This document shows, piece by piece, positions 1 to 7,512 of a stretch of 27,222 nt of DNA. The stretch spans positions 1 to 27,222 of the forward strand of contig CAJWLY010000002.1 of assembly GCA_913043155.1 (NCBI GenBank), given 5' to 3'. Within the stretch, counting starts at the first letter, position 1, and every line of letters begins with the position of its first letter. The translations under genes and the position numbers were made by a program. Under the pieces are notes generated by a model. That model saw nothing but the letters and a program-made list of their open reading frames with translations, had not been told where the DNA came from and ran no database searches. The stretch is from an uncultured Nitrospinaceae bacterium (GTDB taxonomy: Bacteria; Nitrospinota; Nitrospinia; Nitrospinales; VA-1).

Positions 1-754
1 GACTCTGCTCCGAGTTCTGGTATAGGTGCAGGAGTGGCAGGGTGACGTGTCCTTCTTTGAAGTCAATTCCCGGCGGTTTGCCGAGCGTGTCTTCATCGCT
101 GTCGTAGTCCATGGCGTCATCCATCAATTGAAAAGCCATGCCGAAATGCGTGCCAAAATCGACTAGAGCTTTTTCCTGGTCCGGGTTGGCCTCGGCCAGG
201 ATCGCGGCCATTTCGCAGCTAACATACATCATGGACGCGGTTTTACGCCTAATCACGTCCAAGCAATGCTCTTCGGACACGGTCAGCTTGCGCGCGTGGC
301 TGTATTCGAGCATGCCGCCTTCGACCAGGAGTTTTGTGGCTTCGGAAATGGACTTGATGATTCGCGAATCGCAGTCCCCGGCCAACATAAGGATCGCCCG
401 CGAAATGAGAAAGTCGCCCACGAGAATGCTGGCGTCGCTTCCCCATTTGGAGTTGACCGTTTCGTGTCCGCGCCGGACCGTCGATTCGTCAACCACGTCG
501 TCGTGGAGCAGGGTTGCGGCGTGGATGTACTCGACTACACAAGCGTGGCGGATGGCGCGCTCATCGACTTCACGCCCACACAACTGGGCACCGAGCATAA
601 GAAGAAGTGGGCGGATGCGTTTCCCGCCGTTTTTCATCAGGTAATTGCTGATGCCGGGGATAAGCGGGATGTCCGACTGGTAATTTTGTCGGATTGCACG
701 CTCCACCCGTGAAAGATCTTCTTTGAAAAGCTGCGTAACGTCGTTAAAATCCAT
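1..754 (-). CDS. ispB: Polyprenyl diphosphate synthase, N-terminal 251 residues (3' end cut by window)
   Basis: Class I trans-prenyltransferase that condenses isopentenyl diphosphate onto an allylic diphosphate to make a long-chain polyprenyl diphosphate, usually the quinone side chain. The minus-strand frame opens at an ATG at 754-752 (MDFNDVTQLFKED) and runs off the left edge. Visible hallmarks are GGKRIRP near residue 43, the first Asp-rich motif LLHDDVVDE near residue 81, the GDFLISRA segment, and the second Asp-rich motif QLMDDAMDYDSD followed by GKPPGIDFKEG and TLPLL. Both Mg-diphosphate sites therefore look intact. The family is normally about 320 residues, so roughly 70 are missing beyond position 1. 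The family assignment is firm. Chain length, and therefore octaprenyl versus another product, cannot be read from sequence. No clear Shine-Dalgarno is visible. The gene is divergent from the glycosyltransferase at 1020. Confidence 0.93.
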   Translation of the reverse strand, partial: MDFNDVTQLFKEDLSRVERAIRQNYQSDIPLIPGISNYLMKNGGKRIRPLLLMLGAQLCGREVDERAIRHACVVEYIHAATLLHDDVVDESTVRRGHETVNSKWGSDASILVGDFLISRAILMLAGDCDSRIIKSISEATKLLVEGGMLEYSHARKLTVSEEHCLDVIRRKTASMMYVSCEMAAILAEANPDQEKALVDFGTHFGMAFQLMDDAMDYDSDEDTLGKPPGIDFKEGHVTLPLLHLYQNSEQS

Positions 755-857
755 AAATTGGCCCCGTCGTCAAAGGGGGCTCAGGGATCCGAGGAAAGTC
801 AGGCGAACTTCCTATAGCCGACTGTTTTTTCTGCTTCTTCAGGTAAGAAAAGGCATC

Positions 858-887
858 ATTGTTAGGTGAATTTCACTCTTTTGTCAA
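858..887 (-). promoter_or_regulatory. Candidate sigma-70-like promoter for the polyprenyl synthase, with an inverted repeat in its spacer
   Basis: Read on the minus strand, a perfect TTGACA lies at 887-882. An 18-nt spacer follows, then AACAAT at 863-858, a weak -10 (4 of 6). The 11-bp inverted repeat GTGAA-T-TTCAC (866-876) sits inside the spacer, where an operator could act. This is a motif reading only. Confidence 0.3.
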
Positions 888-1019
888 GCCAATTATGGGT
901 ATGGCGTGGCTCAGTATCGCGCTACTCAGGCATACGATTGAACTATTTGGGCTTGGCTTGGACTCTATCAGTTTTCCCGTGGTATTCCGGAGAGGTAAAC
1001 TGCAGCCATAATACGGAAT

Positions 1020-1892
1020 ATGGGCCCTAAACCAAAAACTTCCAACTTTTCTTCTTCCTCCGTGTCTAGTCCACCGATAGTTTCGGTTGTTGTCCCTACG
1101 TATAACCGAGCCGAATGGCTGGATAGCACTCTGCGCTCGGTTCTGAAACAGACGTTTATCGATTTTGAGCTCATCGTCGTCGATGATGGATCCACCGACG
1201 ATACAGAAAATGTGGTGCAGTCGTTTCCGCGTGTTCAGTACGTTCGTCTGCAAGAAAACCGGGGTGTGTCCGGTGCACGAAATACCGGACTGAGCCGGGC
1301 TGTCGGACGCTACATCTGTTTTCTGGATTCAGACGATTTGTGGTGCGAAAGAAAACTGGAAGTTCAGGTGGGTTGGATGGAGTCAAATGCGGATTACCCA
1401 GTGTGCTACACCGATGAGATATGGATTCGACGCGGTGTGCGCGTGAACCCGATGAACAAGCACCGCAAATATTCTGGTGATATTTTTCGTCACTGCCTGC
1501 CCCTTTGCATTGTGAGCCCATCTTCGGCCATGCTTCGTGCGTCGCTATTCGACGAAGTCGGTGCCTTCGACGAATCGCTTCCCGCCTGCGAGGATTACGA
1601 CCTGTGGCTTCGCATTGCCGTGAAATACCCGTTTCATTTTATTGAGGAACCCCTTATCATCAAGCAGGGCGGCCATTCCGACCAGTTGTCCAGAAAATAC
1701 TGGGGTATGGACCGGTTTCGCGTTGCCGCCTTGGAAAAACTCCTCGTTTCCAATACGCTCGAAGGGGAACGGTTGACCCTGGCCCGCGAAACTTTGGTGA
1801 AAAAATGCAAAGTTCTAGTTCGAGGTTTCGCCAGACGCGACAAGGCAGAGGATCAACGTCATTACCTCTCCCTCATGAAAAAATATGGTTAA
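1020..1892 (+). CDS. Family 2 glycosyltransferase (GT-A fold)
   Basis: Transfers a sugar from a nucleotide-sugar donor, probably in surface polysaccharide or glycolipid assembly on the cytoplasmic side of the membrane. The 290-residue protein opens with a Ser-rich leader of about 18 residues. The GT2 core follows: VSVVVPTYNRAEWLDSTL, ELIVVDDGSTDDT and the metal-binding FLDSDDLW (DxD-type), then the acceptor-side segment ACEDYDLWLRIA with its ED dyad. There are no membrane segments, so it is a soluble or peripheral enzyme. ATG 1020 is the first ATG after an in-frame stop at 996-998. No good ribosome site precedes it: GGAGAGG lies about 25 nt upstream, which is too far. The gene stands alone between a divergent polyprenyl synthase and an exported HEAT protein. 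Donor and acceptor cannot be inferred. Confidence 0.92.
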   Translation: MGPKPKTSNFSSSSVSSPPIVSVVVPTYNRAEWLDSTLRSVLKQTFIDFELIVVDDGSTDDTENVVQSFPRVQYVRLQENRGVSGARNTGLSRAVGRYICFLDSDDLWCERKLEVQVGWMESNADYPVCYTDEIWIRRGVRVNPMNKHRKYSGDIFRHCLPLCIVSPSSAMLRASLFDEVGAFDESLPACEDYDLWLRIAVKYPFHFIEEPLIIKQGGHSDQLSRKYWGMDRFRVAALEKLLVSNTLEGERLTLARETLVKKCKVLVRGFARRDKAEDQRHYLSLMKKYG

Positions 1893-1998
1893 GAATTTTT
1901 ATGAAGGCCCCCATTGGATATTTTACAGGCTTGCTATCGCCTACCTCTTAAAATCAAAACTAGTCGCATGGCAAGCGTGAATTTTTAAAGGTGTCGTT

Positions 1999-3135
1999 AT
2001 GAAACAGGCTCTATTCCGTAGCCTAATATTTGCGCTCCTATGGGTGGGTTTTGCGGATGTTTCTGTTACGGCGCAGGAAAAGCCCAGCGAGGCGATGGAC
2101 CGCATCCGGTCCCATTGCATCACCATTCTGGAACAGGCGATGAAGAGCGAAAATGCCTTTGTTCGCAGTGCTGCCGCCCGCGCCGCAGGGGAGTCGGAAG
2201 ATCCCGCTCTCATTTCTTTTCTTAAAAAAGCCGCGCAGGATTCCTATCACACGACCCGCTTGTTTGCGCTTCAGGGAATGAAAACAATTTCGACCGTAGA
2301 AGCTCGCTCTCTGGCACTTCGTATGACCCACGATCAAAATGTTTGGGTACGCGGAGCCGCTGTGGAAATGCTGGGTGATCTGGGTGATGGTGCTTCGGGG
2401 AAGTTTATCCGTCCTTATCTTGAGGCGCCGGACCGTGCCGTACGCTACGCTGCTGCAGGTGCGCTTTTCAAGCTGGGTGATCGGTCTGAGTTGGACGTAC
2501 TGCTCGACGGAATCAAGGGCGGCAATTCGACAGATCGGTACCAGGCTATCGGCTACCTCGGTAAAATTGGTACCGAAGAGGTGATTCCCTATCTAGTCCG
2601 CTTGCTGGAAGACGAAGAAGACGAAATTGTATTTTACAGTTTGAAGGCTATCGGTAAGAGCGTTGATAAAAGTATCCTTGCTCGGTTGATTCGGCTTACC
2701 GGACACCACAACCCCTCGGTGCGTTATCAGTCGGCTTTAGTGCTGGGCGAGTTGAGTGGGGTGTCCGGGCTCGAAACGCTTCGTTCTCTTTGTTCCGATA
2801 GCGATTCGATGGTCAGGTTGTCGGCGGCGGTAGCGCTCAGTAGGAAAGGATCGGATGATTGTCGGGATGTTTTCGTCACAGCGCTCCAAAATCCTGATTA
2901 CGGCATTCGCAGTACTGCCGCCAGAGTTTTGGGTAAGACCGAACTTCCCAGCCGAGAGCAATTGCTTTCGGTAGCTCTCGGCGACAAGAATATACGCGTG
3001 CGTACCTCGGCTACACGCGCTGTTGGGATGATGGGCGGACACAAAGCGTTTCAATTGCTTTTGAGCCGGTTGGAGGATTCGCAGGAAGTGGTCCGCGCTT
3101 ATGCCGCGGGTAACTTGATTAAATTGATGAAATAG
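1999..3135 (+). CDS. Exported HEAT-repeat protein
   Basis: A 378-residue protein with a Sec-type signal peptide (MKQALFRSLIFALLWVGFAD, probable cleavage after SVTA at residue 25). The mature chain is almost wholly about nine or ten HEAT or PBS-lyase-like helical repeats of about 31 residues. Each carries the recurring pattern of a hydrophobic helix followed by D/N-x-x-V-R-x-x-A-A, for example NVWVRGAAVEMLGDLGD, DRAVRYAAAGALFKLGD and NIRVRTSATRAVGMMGG. Such repeats form a solenoid that binds protein partners. No catalytic domain is visible. A ribosome site AAAGGTG precedes the ATG at good spacing. It is probably periplasmic, because there is no lipobox or C-terminal anchor. Its partner is unknown. 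The neighbouring genes (GT2, peptide-type permeases) do not define a job. Confidence 0.88.
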   Translation: MKQALFRSLIFALLWVGFADVSVTAQEKPSEAMDRIRSHCITILEQAMKSENAFVRSAAARAAGESEDPALISFLKKAAQDSYHTTRLFALQGMKTISTVEARSLALRMTHDQNVWVRGAAVEMLGDLGDGASGKFIRPYLEAPDRAVRYAAAGALFKLGDRSELDVLLDGIKGGNSTDRYQAIGYLGKIGTEEVIPYLVRLLEDEEDEIVFYSLKAIGKSVDKSILARLIRLTGHHNPSVRYQSALVLGELSGVSGLETLRSLCSDSDSMVRLSAAVALSRKGSDDCRDVFVTALQNPDYGIRSTAARVLGKTELPSREQLLSVALGDKNIRVRTSATRAVGMMGGHKAFQLLLSRLEDSQEVVRAYAAGNLIKLMK

Positions 3136-3261
3136 TTAGGGAACCTTTCCTCTAAGACGCTCCGCCATTAAGAGCGGGAGGAGGGTTGTGTTTGCGGTTT
3201 CTTTGCGTGCATTGTGCCTTTGCGGTAAAACGCAACTCATACGTTTAATGAGCTTTTTTCT

Positions 3262-4176
3262 ATGGTGATTTTTTTTCTCAAGCGGGTATTGCACGGGGTG
3301 CCGGTGTTGATTGTGGTGGCCACGCTTACCTTTATCATCATGCGGTTGGTTCCTGGTGGCCCGTTCGACGAAGAAAAGAAACTTCCCCCTGAAATCCTTG
3401 CCAATATTCAAGCCAAGTACCATCTGGACAAGCCTATTGCTGTTCAGTATTTGTTTTACATGAAGCAGTTGGCTCAAGGCGACATGGGGCCTTCATACAA
3501 GTATATCGGGCGCGATGTTACCGATATTTTAGCCGACACTTTCCCCGTGTCGATTACGCTTGGTTTGCTGGCGTTGCTCGTTGTGGTCGGGCTAGGCATT
3601 CCTGCGGGTGTGTGGTCGGCCTATCGCCAGAACTCGGCAGCCGACCGGATATGTGTGTTTCTGGCGACGTTAGGGATTTCCGTGCCCAGTTTCGTTTTTG
3701 GCACGGTGTTGGTGTGGATGATTTCTCATAAACTGCACTGGCTTCCACCCGCATTGTGGGAGGGGCCGCGTTATATGATTCTCCCGGCGCTAGCGCTAGG
3801 GGCGCCTTTTGCCGGATACATCGCTCGCCTGACCCGTTCGGCGGTGCTGGAAGTGCTGGCCTCCGACTACATCCGCACTGCGCGCGCTAAAGGACTCAAT
3901 GAATCGGTCGTCCTGCTCAAACACGCGCTGAAGAATTCGATCTATCCTATTGTTTCTGTAATAGGGCCGCTCACCGCCGGACTAGTGACTGGGTCGTTCG
4001 TGATCGAGTTTATATTTTCCATTCCCGGGATGGGAGGGTTTTTCATTACAGCGGTTACCAACAGGGATTATCCGCTGATTATGGGGGTGACTCTGGTTTA
4101 CGCTGTGTTGATCGTTCTCGCCAACATTGTAGTCGATATGGTTTATATGTGGCTCGATCCGAGAGTCAGGGTATAA
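3262..4176 (+). CDS. ABC transporter permease, OppB/DppB type
   Basis: Inner-membrane permease of the dipeptide/oligopeptide/nickel ABC family, 304 residues with about six transmembrane helices. The N-terminus MVIFFLKRVLHGVPVLIVVA and the LVPGGPFD segment are typical of OppB/DppB. The QYLFYMKQLAQGDMGPSY region, the EAA-loop RTARAKGLNESVVLLKHALK (contact for the ATPase) and the final YMWLDPRVRV are also diagnostic. Start ATG 3262 fits family N-termini although no Shine-Dalgarno is present. The ATG directly follows a weak stem (CTCAT at 3236-3240, ATGAG at 3248-3252) and a T-run, which might act as a leaky terminator. The partner permease follows 99 nt later. Neither ATPases nor a substrate-binding protein are encoded here, so the substrate cannot be assigned. 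Confidence 0.93.
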   Translation: MVIFFLKRVLHGVPVLIVVATLTFIIMRLVPGGPFDEEKKLPPEILANIQAKYHLDKPIAVQYLFYMKQLAQGDMGPSYKYIGRDVTDILADTFPVSITLGLLALLVVVGLGIPAGVWSAYRQNSAADRICVFLATLGISVPSFVFGTVLVWMISHKLHWLPPALWEGPRYMILPALALGAPFAGYIARLTRSAVLEVLASDYIRTARAKGLNESVVLLKHALKNSIYPIVSVIGPLTAGLVTGSFVIEFIFSIPGMGGFFITAVTNRDYPLIMGVTLVYAVLIVLANIVVDMVYMWLDPRVRV

Positions 4177-4192
4177 AAAATGGCTTCTAATT

Positions 4193-4213
4193 GCTGAAGG
4201 AATCAATTTCAGC
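4193..4213 (+). repeat. Hairpin between the two permease genes
   Basis: GCTGAA (4193-4198) and TTCAGC (4208-4213) form a perfect 6-bp stem with a 9-nt loop in the 99-nt gap separating the oppB-like and oppC-like genes. No T-run follows, so it is more likely an mRNA-processing or stability element, or chance, than a terminator. Confidence 0.3.
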
Positions 4214-4275
4214 CAATTTATAACCTGATGGTTGATTCGAGGCATTTATTTAATTGCTAGAAACGGATCTTTATT

Positions 4276-5100
4276 ATGAACTGGTTGTCTAAATCGAGTG
4301 CCGTGTTTCTCATGGTTGTTTCGCTAGCGGCAGTGTTTGCTCCTTGGGTGGCGCCATATTCTTATGAAACGCAGAACACGCTCAACACGTTGGCTGCGCC
4401 GAGCTTCGACCACTGGATGGGAGCTGACCGGCTGGGACGCGATTTGTTTTCGCGTCTTATTTATGGGGCGCGGGTTTCCCTGTTCATCGGTGTTTCGACG
4501 ACCCTGCTCGCACTTTTGATCGGTACGGTTTACGGTGCCATTTCGGGGTATGTTGGGGGAAAAACCGACAACGTGATGATGCGGTTTGTCGATGTGGTGT
4601 TTGCCCTTCCCGACCTACTCATGATCATCCTCGTTACAGTAATGATGGGACGAGGAGTGGCGGGGGTGTTTATTGCCCTCACGCTGGTCAGTTGGGTGAC
4701 TGTTGCGCGGTTGGTACGGGGCGAAGTATTGCGGATCAAGGAATATACATATGTGGAAGCGGCTCGGGCGTTGGGGGCAGGGCATTCAAGGGTGCTCCTG
4801 AGGGAAATTCTACCGAACATCCTCGGCCTGATGGTTGTCACTCTGACATTCCGCGTTCCAGTAGCGATCCTAGCCGAGTCGACTCTGAGTTTTATCGGGT
4901 TGGGAATCGCGCCTCCATTCAGTAGTTGGGGGACCTTGGCTAATGAAGGATGGAAGGCGATCAAGTTTTATCCGCACCTCATTCTCTATCCGTCACTTGC
5001 TATTTTCCTGACAATTCTTTCTTTCAATTTTCTTGGGGAGGGATTGCGCGATTATCTGGACCCCAAGAGCCGGACCCGTTTCGGCCAGCGGACAGGATAG
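4276..5100 (+). CDS. ABC transporter permease, OppC/DppC type
   Basis: Second inner-membrane subunit of the same transporter, 274 residues. The OppC hallmark HWMGADRLGRDLFSRLIYGA lies near residues 52-71. It is followed by RVSLFIGV, five or six hydrophobic helices, the EAA-loop VEAARALGAGHSRVLLREIL and the conserved LAESTLSFIGLGIAPPFSSW and GLRDYLDPKSR endings. The N-terminal OppC_N segment is short but present (one helix, then VAPYSYETQ). It follows its partner on the same strand, so the two would form the transmembrane heterodimer. The reading frame ends at 5100 with no ATPase gene behind it. The next gene is an unrelated hypothetical after a 226-nt gap. ATPases are presumably elsewhere in the genome or shared with another Opp system. 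Confidence 0.93.
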   Translation: MNWLSKSSAVFLMVVSLAAVFAPWVAPYSYETQNTLNTLAAPSFDHWMGADRLGRDLFSRLIYGARVSLFIGVSTTLLALLIGTVYGAISGYVGGKTDNVMMRFVDVVFALPDLLMIILVTVMMGRGVAGVFIALTLVSWVTVARLVRGEVLRIKEYTYVEAARALGAGHSRVLLREILPNILGLMVVTLTFRVPVAILAESTLSFIGLGIAPPFSSWGTLANEGWKAIKFYPHLILYPSLAIFLTILSFNFLGEGLRDYLDPKSRTRFGQRTG

Positions 5101-5131
5101 GGAGGAATACTCCAATACCTTTTGATATTTT

Positions 5132-5149
5132 CTTTCAACCGCTTGAAAG
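5132..5149 (+). repeat. Perfect hairpin CTTTCAA-CCGC-TTGAAAG
   Basis: A 7-bp perfect stem with a 4-nt loop lies 32 nt after the oppC-like stop codon. The T-rich run lies before it on this strand and no T-run follows it, so it does not match a canonical intrinsic terminator in either direction. A 3' mRNA-stabilising stem or an operator is possible. Confidence 0.35.
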
Positions 5150-5248
5150 CTGTACTAATAACGTCAAAAAAAACTCAGGCGATTTAGACTGTTGAAATCT
5201 TCTCCAACATGCTGATTTTATTTCATTAAGCTAGAGGAAAATAACGAA

Positions 5249-5277
5249 TTGACACGGAGCAGCAATCGTTATAAATT
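5249..5277 (+). promoter_or_regulatory. Sigma-70-like promoter for the 5327-6361 unit
   Basis: A perfect TTGACA (5249-5254), a 17-nt spacer and TAAATT (5272-5277) lie about 50 nt upstream of the ATG at 5327. An overlapping TATAAA at 5270-5275 gives a better -10 with a short 15-nt spacer. This is the cleanest -35 hexamer in the window in a sensible position. Confidence 0.5.
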
Positions 5278-5326
5278 GCGATCTTTTGAAGGGCTCTAGC
5301 GGTTCAGGATGTGTTGAGACTGGGGT

Positions 5327-5611
5327 ATGAATCAAATTAAAGACGATTTGATTTGCGAGATCATCCGTGTTTCTCAAACCAACCTGTTAGAGAAGAAGCG
5401 GGCGCAGTCCAATGAAAAATTTGGCGAAAAGATGGTGCTGGACTGGATTCGTTGTAATGCCGCTAGTTACCGTGAGGATTTTATGGTTTGTTTGAAACCG
5501 TACCCTGCGGCTGAGTTAGGGGATATGTTGAGCGAATTGACCCAGTCTGGGAAGGACCTGAGCGAGATCTTGAAAGACCATCGCTCGGATCCACCCGAAC
5601 CGAAAAGTTGA
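5327..5611 (+). CDS. Hypothetical protein, 94 aa
   Basis: I do not recognise this family. The predicted product is soluble, mostly helical and charged, with no signal peptide or membrane helix. It opens MNQIKDDLICEIIRVSQTNL and ends with an acidic/Pro tail (HRSDPPEPKS). Two cysteines are scattered rather than forming a metal motif. Support for it being real comes from the promoter about 50 nt upstream, a Lys/Glu-rich coding pattern, and a 27-nt gap to the next gene on the same strand, which has a good ribosome site. The ribosome site of this gene itself (GGGG just before the ATG) is weak. It may be co-expressed with the DUF1566-like protein. Function unknown. Confidence 0.68.
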   Translation: MNQIKDDLICEIIRVSQTNLLEKKRAQSNEKFGEKMVLDWIRCNAASYREDFMVCLKPYPAAELGDMLSELTQSGKDLSEILKDHRSDPPEPKS

Positions 5612-5638
5612 ATCATTTGGATAAACGAGGAATGAAGC

Positions 5639-6361
5639 ATGGCAGAAGCCGAATCGGAAGAAGCGACTGTGAGTCCGACTGAGAAAGCCGCCGCGGCCAA
5701 GGCTGGTGCTGCAAAAAAAGCCGCGCCCGAATCCAAACCTCTGGTTGATAACAGTGACGGTACGATCACCGACCCTAACACAGACCTGATCTGGAAGAAG
5801 AAAGATGCCTGGCTCGATACCGAAAAATTTTATACTTGGCAGGCTCATCGGGAATACGTCGATAAAGTTAACAAAGAAAAGTTTGCCGGATACGACAATT
5901 GGAGAATTCCTACCAAAGCCGAGGCGGGAACTCTGGTTGACAAAACCGGAACCAAGCAGTGCGAAGATAAAAATGGAACGATGTTTCCTCTCGATCCTAT
6001 TTTCGACGCCGGGTGTGTTCCCAACACCTGGATTAGTGAATGTTCCGACGAGCAGATCATCCGCTACGATTTAAAAAACGGCGTGGATACGGTTTATCCT
6101 GGGAAAGACATCTGGGCATCCATGCGCCTTGTGAGCAAGCCTGGGGAGACTGCAGCCACAATCGGAGAAGCCCCTGCCAAGCAGCCTGAACCTGCTGCCG
6201 AAAAAGTAGAGACCGGAAAGGCTACTAAGCCGGCCCCTGCCGTGGCTAAGTCTGCATCTGGTAAATCTGTTCCCCGTCCGGTCAAAAGAAAACTGTCTGA
6301 TGAGGACAAGGCGGTCTTGAAGGCTCGGGCCAAGGCTTGGGCCGCTGAGAAAAAGAAATAA
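5639..6361 (+). CDS. DUF1566 (Lcl C-terminal-like) domain protein with Ala/Pro-rich tails
   Basis: A 240-residue protein in three parts. Residues 1 to about 37 are an Ala/Glu/Lys-rich leader. Residues about 38-165 are a DUF1566-like domain, recognised from DGTITDPNTDLIWKKK, the W-rich middle and GYDNWRIPTKAEAGTLVD, the usual G-Y/F-x-D/N-W-R-x-P-T signature. The rest is an Ala/Pro/Lys-rich tail ending in a basic helix (RAKAWAAEKKK). DUF1566 is often found in exported or surface proteins of unknown role, but here there is no signal peptide. The start is supported by GAGGAATGA just upstream of the ATG. Three cysteines in the core could make a disulfide or bind metal. The gene converges on the dnaJ-like gene with a 55-nt gap and no obvious terminator between. 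Confidence 0.8.
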   Translation: MAEAESEEATVSPTEKAAAAKAGAAKKAAPESKPLVDNSDGTITDPNTDLIWKKKDAWLDTEKFYTWQAHREYVDKVNKEKFAGYDNWRIPTKAEAGTLVDKTGTKQCEDKNGTMFPLDPIFDAGCVPNTWISECSDEQIIRYDLKNGVDTVYPGKDIWASMRLVSKPGETAATIGEAPAKQPEPAAEKVETGKATKPAPAVAKSASGKSVPRPVKRKLSDEDKAVLKARAKAWAAEKKK

Positions 6362-6416
6362 CTCCTCGGCATCCTTTTCTTATCTTTTTCCTTTAGCCAG
6401 TTTCTAGCTACAGGGT

Positions 6417-7340
6417 TCATCCGTCTGAAATTGCAAATTTGACGATGAAGTCACCGCGTTTCTTTCCCCATAAAATGGCTGCACCTTCACCGGGAAGACG
6501 GAGTTCTTCGCCAGTGAGCGTGCCTTCTTCCACTTCGATAGTTTTTACTGCATCGAGGGTTTCCACATTGAGAGTCCCTCCTTTTTCAGCGAGTTCGGGG
6601 GAGATCAGGGTTTCAGCGTAGATATCACTTTTCTTCCGCTTGAAATTCGGGTGAGGTTCAGTGCAGATTTTGAGGAATAAGTCCCCTGAGGGTCCCCCGT
6701 TCATTCCGGCGCCACCCTCATCTTGAATGCGGAGGACATATTTGTCGGCGACACCAGGGGGAATTTTCACGTCCAAGGAAACATCCTTGACCACACGGCG
6801 TTTTCCTTCGCAGGTCTTGCAGGTTTCTCCACTGGATTCACCGGTTCCGACGCAGGCGTTACATTCAACGTATTTTTCGTAAATATAGGGGATTGTTCCA
6901 CCCAAGGCGACGGTGGTGAAGGGTACGTCGACCATGAATTGTAAGTCAAACCCGCGAGTAGGTGCGTTGGGATCGGGAGGCGGGGTTTCTTCGGTCGCTG
7001 TGCGGCTGAACGATCCATCATACTGAGCTCGACCCCGCGTTTCGTAGTTGCCAAAGCCGTATCCCCAGCGGCCTCCGGGAGGGGGGCTCCAGTCTTCGGT
7101 TGTGCGCTTGCGGGAGGGCCCCCGCGACGGGTGCTTGCGGTCGTATTCGCGGCGTTTTTTCGTGTTGCTTAAAGTGCTATAGGCTTCGGATAGGACCTTG
7201 AACTGGGTTTCCGCTTTTTTGCTTCCTTTGTTGGCGTCGGGATGATATTTCTTGGCAAGTTCTCGGTATTTTTTTTTGATCTCCCTGGGCTTGGCGTCTT
7301 TGGCGACTCCCAGAATCTTGTAATAGTCCCTTCGAGGCAT
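6417..7340 (-). CDS. DnaJ-like co-chaperone with a single reduced zinc site
   Basis: Hsp70 co-chaperone: the J-domain stimulates DnaK ATPase, and the C-terminal domains bind unfolded clients. The 307-residue protein has a J-domain at residues 5-70 (DYYKILGVAKDAKPREIKKK, HPD at 33-35). A Gly/aromatic/Pro linker spans about 75-125, and two beta-sandwich client-binding domains follow (VDVPFTTVALGGT, then VKIPPGVADKYVLRIQDEGG and a second copy). The zinc region keeps only two of the four CxxCxGxG repeats: C160-x2-C163 and C174-x2-C177, enough for one Cys4 site. It is therefore intermediate between DnaJ and CbpA types. AAAGGA lies 5 nt before the ATG, and a promoter candidate lies at 7404-7432. 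No dnaK or grpE is in the window. Confidence 0.92.
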   Translation of the reverse strand: MPRRDYYKILGVAKDAKPREIKKKYRELAKKYHPDANKGSKKAETQFKVLSEAYSTLSNTKKRREYDRKHPSRGPSRKRTTEDWSPPPGGRWGYGFGNYETRGRAQYDGSFSRTATEETPPPDPNAPTRGFDLQFMVDVPFTTVALGGTIPYIYEKYVECNACVGTGESSGETCKTCEGKRRVVKDVSLDVKIPPGVADKYVLRIQDEGGAGMNGGPSGDLFLKICTEPHPNFKRKKSDIYAETLISPELAEKGGTLNVETLDAVKTIEVEEGTLTGEELRLPGEGAAILWGKKRGDFIVKFAISDG

Positions 7341-7403
7341 AATGTCCTTTGCCTGGGGCGGTAACGCGTCCCTTGAATTTTTTTAAAATAAATGTACCTA
7401 CTT

Positions 7404-7432
7404 ATTTTATAAACTTTCAGGAACGGGTTCAA
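7404..7432 (-). promoter_or_regulatory. Candidate promoter of the dnaJ-like gene
   Basis: On the minus strand, TTGAAC (7432-7427), a 17-nt spacer and TAAAAT (7409-7404) lie about 64 nt before the ATG. A second inverted repeat, AAAATAA (7385-7391) with TTATTTT (7402-7408), overlaps the -10. No heat-shock CIRCE element is visible. Confidence 0.45.
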
Positions 7433-7439
7433 CCGGTTC
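7421..7439. promoter_or_regulatory. 19-bp imperfect palindrome over the -35 box (operator candidate)
   Basis: GAACGGGTT-C-AACCGGTTC has two 9-bp arms that match at 8 of 9 positions around a single central base. It covers the -35 hexamer of the dnaJ-like promoter. The position is typical for a repressor site, but no regulator can be named. Confidence 0.3.
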
Positions 7440-7512
7440 ATAGGAAATGCCACCGAACCCAACGCAAAGGGTTTTAAAAGTTTTTCCGTCCTGTGTTTCG
7501 GCCTATCGGGTT

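Noticed and set aside
138..712. Plus-strand frames opposite the polyprenyl synthase
   Set aside because: The minus-strand frame carries both Asp-rich prenyltransferase motifs, so the plus-strand frames are antisense shadows.
873..1253. Minus-strand 126-residue frame opposite the glycosyltransferase start
   Set aside because: It overlaps the conserved GT2 N-terminal motif on the other strand and has no recognisable domain or ribosome site.
3236..3259. Intrinsic terminator before the oppB-like gene
   Set aside because: The stem is only 5 bp, it is A/T-rich, and it abuts the start codon. Mentioned with the gene but not called.
4530..4964. Minus-strand 144-residue frame inside the oppC-like gene
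   Set aside because: Arg/Thr-rich antisense product; the sense strand encodes a complete permease.
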